In this document: positions 59,641 through 64,000 of the stretch, in pieces | Layout of the letters: each line of letters begins with the position of its first letter | How positions within the stretch are numbered: position 1 is the first letter of the stretch | Assembly: GCA_016214955.1 (NCBI GenBank) | Contig: JACRMN010000002.1 | Span: 124,001-188,000, forward strand | Reading direction: 5' to 3' | Length of the DNA: 64,000 nt | DNA from: Deltaproteobacteria bacterium | GTDB taxonomy: Bacteria; Myxococcota; Myxococcia; Myxococcales; Anaeromyxobacteraceae | Made by a program: the position numbers and the translations under genes | Notes under the pieces: generated by a model | Told to the model about the DNA's origin: nothing | The model's input: only the letters and a program-made list of their open reading frames with translations | Databases searched by the model: none

Positions 59641-62202
59641 CTACCTCTTCGGCAACCGGGACAGCTCAGCCCTGGCCTGCTCGCCCAGCCGGCTCTTCCC
59701 GGCGAGCCTCGCCGCCTGGGCGAGCTCGCGCCGCGCGGTGGCCACCTTGCCCTGAGCCGCGGCCACCTTGCCGGCGAGGAGCCACGAGGCGGGGTCGCCG
59801 GGCGCCGACGACACCGCCCGCTCTGCGGCGCCGCGCGCGGCCACCTGGTCGCCCAGGGCGAGGCGCGCCTGCGCCAGGAGCCGCGCGGCCTCGGCGTCGC
59901 GCGGCCGGTCCTCCAGCACCCGCTCGGCCCCGGAGGCCGCGGCGCTGGCGTTGCCGGTCTCGAGCCTCGCCTGGGCCAGCGCCAGCCTGGCGCCGGCGTG
60001 GAAGGGGTTCCTCGCCACCACCGGCTCCAGCAGCTCGGCAGCCTCGCCGGAGCGCTGCCGCGCCCGCAGCACCTGCGCCAGCTCCAGCGTCGCCAGCACC
60101 GGCGCGCCGGGCGTCGCCACCGCCGCCCGCAGTCGCCGCTCGGCCTCGGGCAGCTTGTTCTCGGCGGCCAGCAGGCGGGCCCGCGCCACGCCGGCCACCG
60201 CCGGCGGGTGGGCCGAGGCCTCGAGCGCCTGCAGGATGGCGGCGGCCTGCGAGCGGCGGCCGCTCACCACCTCGCAGAGCGCCAGCCAGGCTGCAGCCTC
60301 GGCGGGCATGCGCCCGTCGCGGCGGGTGCCCTCCAGCTCCTGCCGCGCGCGGTCCCACTCGGAGAGCTCGATGCGGGCCTGGGCGCGCAGGAGGTGGAGC
60401 GGCCGCGTGGTCGCGCCCTCGGTCTCCCGGAGCAGCTCGCGGTACCGGCCGCGCCCCAGGCGCGCCCGGGCCAGCAGCTCCTTCATGGCGGGGTCGCGGG
60501 GCGCGGCGCGGATCGCCCGCTCGGCCGCCGCCTCGGCCCGGTCGTAGGCCCCACGCGTCATCTCCACGTCGGCCACGGCCGCCGGCACCTCGGGGCGGCC
60601 GGGGAACTTGTCGGCGCAGCGGGTGAGCTCGTGGATGGCCTCGTCGGGCCGCTCCAGCGCCACCAGGACCCTGGCGTGGAGCAGCTCGGCCCGGAGCCGG
60701 TCGGCGCCGGGCGGCTGGCTGCGCTCGTCGGCGTCGAGCGCGGTGATTTCCCTGAGCGAGTCCTCCAGCCCCTTCCCCAGCGCCAGCCGGGCCTCGGCCG
60801 CGCCCAGCACCGAGCGAGGGTGGGTGGCGTGGGCCTGCAGCGCCGAGCGGTAGAAGCGCAGCGCCTCCTCGAGATCGCCGGCCGCCCGGAGCATGTCGCC
60901 CAGCTCGGCCAGGGCGCGGAGCATGGGGGGCTGGGCGCGCGCCGCCGCCTCCAGGTGATGCCGGGCGCCGTCGCGATCGCCGCGGCCGCGCAGCACGCCG
61001 GCCGCCAGGATGCGCAGGAGCGGCCCGGAGCCCTGGGCCCCGGAGAGCAGGGCCTCGGCTGCCTGGTCCCGCTCGGCGGCGCCCGGCGCGGTGAGGTACC
61101 GGGCCACCAGGGCCCCCTCGCCGGCGGCCGGCGAGGAGGCAAGCGCCCGCGCCCGCTCCAGCGCCTTCTCGTCGGCGAAGTCGGTCCAGAGCAGGGCCGC
61201 CACCTGGGCCTGCAGCGAGGTGACGTCGGCCACCGAGGGGTCGAGCGCCCGCGCCTCCTCCAGCACCCGCGCCGCCTCGCGCAGCGAGCCCAGCGTGTCG
61301 CGCGCCAGCCCGGCGCGAGCCGCGGTCACCGCCGAGCGCGCCTCCTCGGTCCGCAGCGCGCGGCGCACCAGGGCGTAGGTGACGATGCTCCCCACCACCA
61401 GGAGCGCCACCAGCGCCAGCAGGAAGCCGGGCCGGCGCGAGCGCTCCGGCGCCTCCTGGGCGACGCTCATCTTGTCGCGGAGCTGCCGCTCGTACTCGGC
61501 GGCGATGCGGGCCGCCTCGGCCGGGTCGGGCGGGAGCCCGATGCTGATGGCCTCCTTCCCCTTCTCCTCCTTGCGCTCCATCCGCGGCAGGTGGCGAAGG
61601 GGCCCGGCCTCGGCCGGCGGCAGGGGCGGCGGCGCGGGCGGGGTCCCGCTCGCCAGGGCAGGGGCCGGGATCGGGGGCGGCGGCGTCGCCGGAGCCTCCG
61701 GCGACGGTGGCGCGCGCGGTGGCGCGGCGGAGGGCGGCGCGTCGAGCGGGATGGAGCCGGTGGGCTCCCTGCGCTCCGGAGCGTCGGCGCCGAGCAGCGC
61801 CAGGTCGAGCGCCGCCGGGAGCGGCGTCGCGAGCGGCCCCCCGGCGGCGACCGGGGCGGCCTCGGCCTCGACCAGCTCCACCATCTCGGGCGGCTCCGCG
61901 GCCCGGGCCGAGGCCATGGCCTGGTCCAGGAGGAGCTGGATGCGCGGGTCGCCCGGTGTCAGCGCCAGGGCCTGGGCCAGCGGGTCCACCGCCTCGGCGG
62001 GCCGCTGCATCGAGAGCAGCGCCCGCCCCAGCAGCACCCGCGCCTGAACCGAGTCGGTGTGGTGGACGAGGCCGCCGCGCAGCACCTCCACCGCCCGGGG
62101 GTGGTCCCCGCGCTCGATGAGCGCCCGCCCCAGCTCCACGAAGATGCGGGAGCGCGGGTCTGCGGAGAGGATGAGCTCGTACTTCTCGACCGGCGAGGCC
62201 AT
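59641..62202 (-). CDS. Large membrane-anchored TPR repeat protein
   Basis: An 853-residue protein. Residues 1-105 hold TPR units (SRIFVELGRALIERGDHPRA, VQARVLLGRALLSMQRPAEA). A Pro/Ala-rich disordered stretch (about 110-215) includes the charged block RMERKEEKGKEAI. One membrane segment lies near 257-280 (FLLALVALLVVGSIVTYALV). From about 290 to the end come a dozen or more TPR-like units (ADVEMTRGAYDRAEAAAERA, LAQVLRARQRSGEAAELLEP, ARLALGDQVAARGAAERAVS), probably periplasmic. The layout, cytoplasmic TPR, linker, anchor and long TPR solenoid, fits a scaffold for envelope protein complexes such as secretion or motility machinery; the partner is unknown. It is probably transcribed with ssb or alone. 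Confidence 0.85.
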   Translation of the reverse strand: MASPVEKYELILSADPRSRIFVELGRALIERGDHPRAVEVLRGGLVHHTDSVQARVLLGRALLSMQRPAEAVDPLAQALALTPGDPRIQLLLDQAMASARAAEPPEMVELVEAEAAPVAAGGPLATPLPAALDLALLGADAPERREPTGSIPLDAPPSAAPPRAPPSPEAPATPPPPIPAPALASGTPPAPPPLPPAEAGPLRHLPRMERKEEKGKEAISIGLPPDPAEAARIAAEYERQLRDKMSVAQEAPERSRRPGFLLALVALLVVGSIVTYALVRRALRTEEARSAVTAARAGLARDTLGSLREAARVLEEARALDPSVADVTSLQAQVAALLWTDFADEKALERARALASSPAAGEGALVARYLTAPGAAERDQAAEALLSGAQGSGPLLRILAAGVLRGRGDRDGARHHLEAAARAQPPMLRALAELGDMLRAAGDLEEALRFYRSALQAHATHPRSVLGAAEARLALGKGLEDSLREITALDADERSQPPGADRLRAELLHARVLVALERPDEAIHELTRCADKFPGRPEVPAAVADVEMTRGAYDRAEAAAERAIRAAPRDPAMKELLARARLGRGRYRELLRETEGATTRPLHLLRAQARIELSEWDRARQELEGTRRDGRMPAEAAAWLALCEVVSGRRSQAAAILQALEASAHPPAVAGVARARLLAAENKLPEAERRLRAAVATPGAPVLATLELAQVLRARQRSGEAAELLEPVVARNPFHAGARLALAQARLETGNASAAASGAERVLEDRPRDAEAARLLAQARLALGDQVAARGAAERAVSSAPGDPASWLLAGKVAAAQGKVATARRELAQAARLAGKSRLGEQARAELSRLPKR

Positions 62203-62322
62203 CAGGAAGCGCGGATGGTACCACGCGCTCCGCGGCCGGTCGCCGGGAGGTCCCGGGGGACGATGTAGACGGGGGTGCGACGCGGGCGGGATCGCACCGC
62301 GCCGACCCCCGCAGGCGGCGCG

Positions 62323-62784
62323 CTAGAAGGGGATGTCCTCGCCGCCGGGGCCACCGCCGCCGCCGCCGCTGTCCTCGAACGGTCCCGGAGGGGAGCCCGG
62401 ATCCTCGGCCTGCGGGCGGGGACCGCCCCGGCCCGCGCCCGCACCCTCGCCGCGGCCGCCGCCCAGGAACCGGACGGTGTCGGCCACCACCTTCACGCGG
62501 TAGCGGTCCTGGCCCGACTGCTTGTCCTGCCACTTGTCGGTCTTGAGCCGGCCCTCGACGTAGACCATGCGGCCCTTGGAGAGGTACTCGCCGCACTGCT
62601 CGGCCTGCTTGCCCCAGACCTCGACGTCGTGCCACTCCGTCTCCTCGCGGCGCTGGCCCGACTGCTTGTCGGTCCAGCTCCGGGAGGTGGCGATGCGCAG
62701 CGAGGCAACCGCCTGGCCGCCGGTGGTGTAGCGGACCTCGGGGTCCTTCCCGAGGTTGCCGACGAGGATGACCTTGTTGACCAT
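62323..62784 (-). CDS. ssb: Single-stranded DNA-binding protein
   Basis: A 153-residue protein from the ATG at 62784 (the frame is open upstream but unlike the family). The OB fold covers residues about 1-105: [40 protein letters not shown] and [21 protein letters not shown] Gly-rich linker of about 40 residues leads to the acidic tip GGEDIPF, which binds partner proteins; the tip is less acidic than the usual DDDIPF. It protects ssDNA in replication and repair. Confidence 0.96.
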   Translation of the reverse strand: MVNKVILVGNLGKDPEVRYTTGGQAVASLRIATSRSWTDKQSGQRREETEWHDVEVWGKQAEQCGEYLSKGRMVYVEGRLKTDKWQDKQSGQDRYRVKVVADTVRFLGGGRGEGAGAGRGGPRPQAEDPGSPPGPFEDSGGGGGGPGGEDIPF

Positions 62785-62923
62785 GGCGAAACCCTTTCCG
62801 TTCCGTCGCCTGGCTTCATGCGTGGCGAAGGTCGGAAAGCTAGCAGCCGCCCCTGACACCGCAACCGCGACACGGGTCGCCGCTCCTCGATCCGATCGGC
62901 CGCGCGCAGCGCGCCCCGGTCCG

Positions 62924-64000
62924 CTACCCGCCGGGGCGCGTCTCGGGTGCGGGCGGCGGGGCAGCCGGCGCCGGTGGCGCTTCGGGTGGCTCGGGCGGCG
63001 CGAGTGGCTCGGGCGGCACGGGTGGCTCGGGCGGCACGGGTGGTGGCGCGGCGGCGGAGGCCGCGCCGGTGAGCCGCTGCAGGAGCTCGCGGCCTGGCGC
63101 GGCCCGGCCCTCGTCGGGATCCCGGGCCGCGGCCCGCAGGCTCTCGAGCAGGGCATGGCCCCTGTCGCGGGCGAGCCGGGGGCCCAGCGCCAGCACCGCG
63201 GCCTCCGCGGCGGCAGGCGGGGCGAGCCGCAGGCCGGCCGCCAGCTCGTCGGGCGCGTTCTGGGCCACCTCGTCGAGGGCCTCGGACCAGCTCTCGATGG
63301 CGGCGGGATCGGCGGCCAGCGCGGGGCCGAGCTCCAGGAAGCGGGCCACGGCCTCGGTCATGCCCTCGCTCGCCAGGTCGGCCAGAGACCCCAGCACGGG
63401 CGCCGCCAGCGCCGGGCCGGCGGCCAGGCCCCGCAGGCTCGCCAGCGCCTCGCCGTCGGGCGCCACCGCCTCGACGAAGGCGCGCCGGGCGGCGTCGGAG
63501 TCGGGTTCGGAGAGGTAGACCGCCTCGCTGGCGGCCATGCGCACCACCGGATCGCGCTCCGAGCGCAGCGCGCTGCGGAGGAAGCGGAGGTTGCGCCGGT
63601 CGCGGGCCAGCCCGAGCCGGTAGTAGGTGGCCACGCGGACCGGCACGTCCTCGGCGAGGGCCGGCGCCTCGGCGGCGGGCGCCGCCGCCGGCCGGCCCGC
63701 CTCGGCGAGCAGCGCCGCCACCCCGTCCACGGCCCGGGCCACGCCCGGCGTCCGCGGCGGCAGATCGTTCACCAGGATGACGAAGGCGAGCAGCTCCCCG
63801 GTGCCGGCCTCGACGTAGCCCGAGAGGCTCGACACCCCCTCGGCCGAGAGCGTGCCGGTCTTGGCCCGCAGCCGCCCCTCGGCGGCGGTGCCTTCCATGC
63901 GGTAGCGCACCGTGCCGTCGCGGCCGGCCACCGGCAGCGAGCCGGCGAAGTCGGCGGCCAGGGGGAAGCGGCGCCACAGGGCGCGCAGCAGCGCGGCGAG
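62924..64000 (-). CDS. PBP4-type D-alanyl-D-alanine carboxypeptidase with HEAT-like and proline-rich extension, 5' end outside window
   Basis: About 358 residues are visible; the protein begins beyond 64000. The edge sequence reads [20 protein letters not shown] and continues to the third penicillin-binding motif [20 protein letters not shown], typical of DacB/PBP4. The SxxK and SxN motifs must lie outside the window. After the usual end of the transpeptidase fold (LLAEAG) comes an extension of about 200 residues of HEAT-like helices ([47 protein letters not shown]) and a final Pro-Glu-Pro tail with [19 protein letters not shown]. The extension is not part of standard PBP4 and may anchor the enzyme to partners in the periplasm. 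Confidence 0.8.
   Translation of the reverse strand, partial: LAALLRALWRRFPLAADFAGSLPVAGRDGTVRYRMEGTAAEGRLRAKTGTLSAEGVSSLSGYVEAGTGELLAFVILVNDLPPRTPGVARAVDGVAALLAEAGRPAAAPAAEAPALAEDVPVRVATYYRLGLARDRRNLRFLRSALRSERDPVVRMAASEAVYLSEPDSDAARRAFVEAVAPDGEALASLRGLAAGPALAAPVLGSLADLASEGMTEAVARFLELGPALAADPAAIESWSEALDEVAQNAPDELAAGLRLAPPAAAEAAVLALGPRLARDRGHALLESLRAAARDPDEGRAAPGRELLQRLTGAASAAAPPPVPPEPPVPPEPLAPPEPPEAPPAPAAPPPAPETRPGG

Overview
The window is about 64 kb of very GC-rich chromosome from a myxobacterium-like organism, most probably an Anaeromyxobacter relative. The reasons are the uniform GC-ending codon use, frequent GTG/TTG starts, Ala/Pro/Arg-rich proteins, and a three-gene cluster whose order and domain plan match the myxobacterial cell-division genes pomY-pomZ-pomX. 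The assignment is inference; there is no rRNA and I recognised no tRNA gene.

Region 1 (1-37.4 kb) is ordinary chromosome: a truncated DctB-like sensor kinase divergent from a TRAP binding protein; a complete branched-chain amino acid ABC operon (livK, hairpin, livHMGF); an acyl-CoA dehydrogenase and a TetR gene flanked by two inverted copies of a 20-bp operator, followed by an alpha/beta hydrolase; serS; an ECF sigma / anti-sigma / Met-rich periplasmic protein set resembling Cnr-type metal sensing; tldD-tldE; a small basic secreted peptide translationally coupled to a 1491-residue multicopper oxidase with fibronectin-like repeats; a CNNM/CorC-type protein; the pomYZX-like operon behind a clear promoter and a perfect dyad; sthA; a dapC-dapD-dapE operon; yceI; and radC, which is broken.

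Region 2 (37,436-58,686) is a mobile element of about 21.25 kb inserted inside the JAMM motif of radC. A 7-bp direct repeat, AGCGGCG, lies at both junctions, and joining the flanks restores the radC frame exactly. The right end carries three overlapping tyrosine recombinase genes, a recombinase-in-trio (RIT) arrangement; the choice of radC as target recalls Tn554-family transposons. Cargo, left to right: a ubiquitin-like cassette (DUF6527, ThiF/E1, multiubiquitin) divergent from an XRE + ImmA/IrrE pair; a six-gene leftward operon with a complete type I restriction system (hsdR-hsdS-hsdM), a small unknown gene, a PD-(D/E)XK nuclease and a dGTPase; a rightward cassette of a nuclease-like protein, a ParA-type ATPase and a SIR2-family protein; then a second, intact radC. 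The element is a compact defence island that brings its own replacement for the gene it disrupts.

Region 3 (58.7-64 kb) resumes the chromosome: the radC 3' end, a small membrane protein, a hexanucleotide repeat tract, a large TPR protein, ssb, and the C-terminal part of a PBP4-type D,D-carboxypeptidase with an unusual extension, cut by the window edge.

The best candidates for something undescribed are the trio-recombinase element with large defence cargo and its own radC, and the nuclease-like/ParA/SIR2 cassette inside it.
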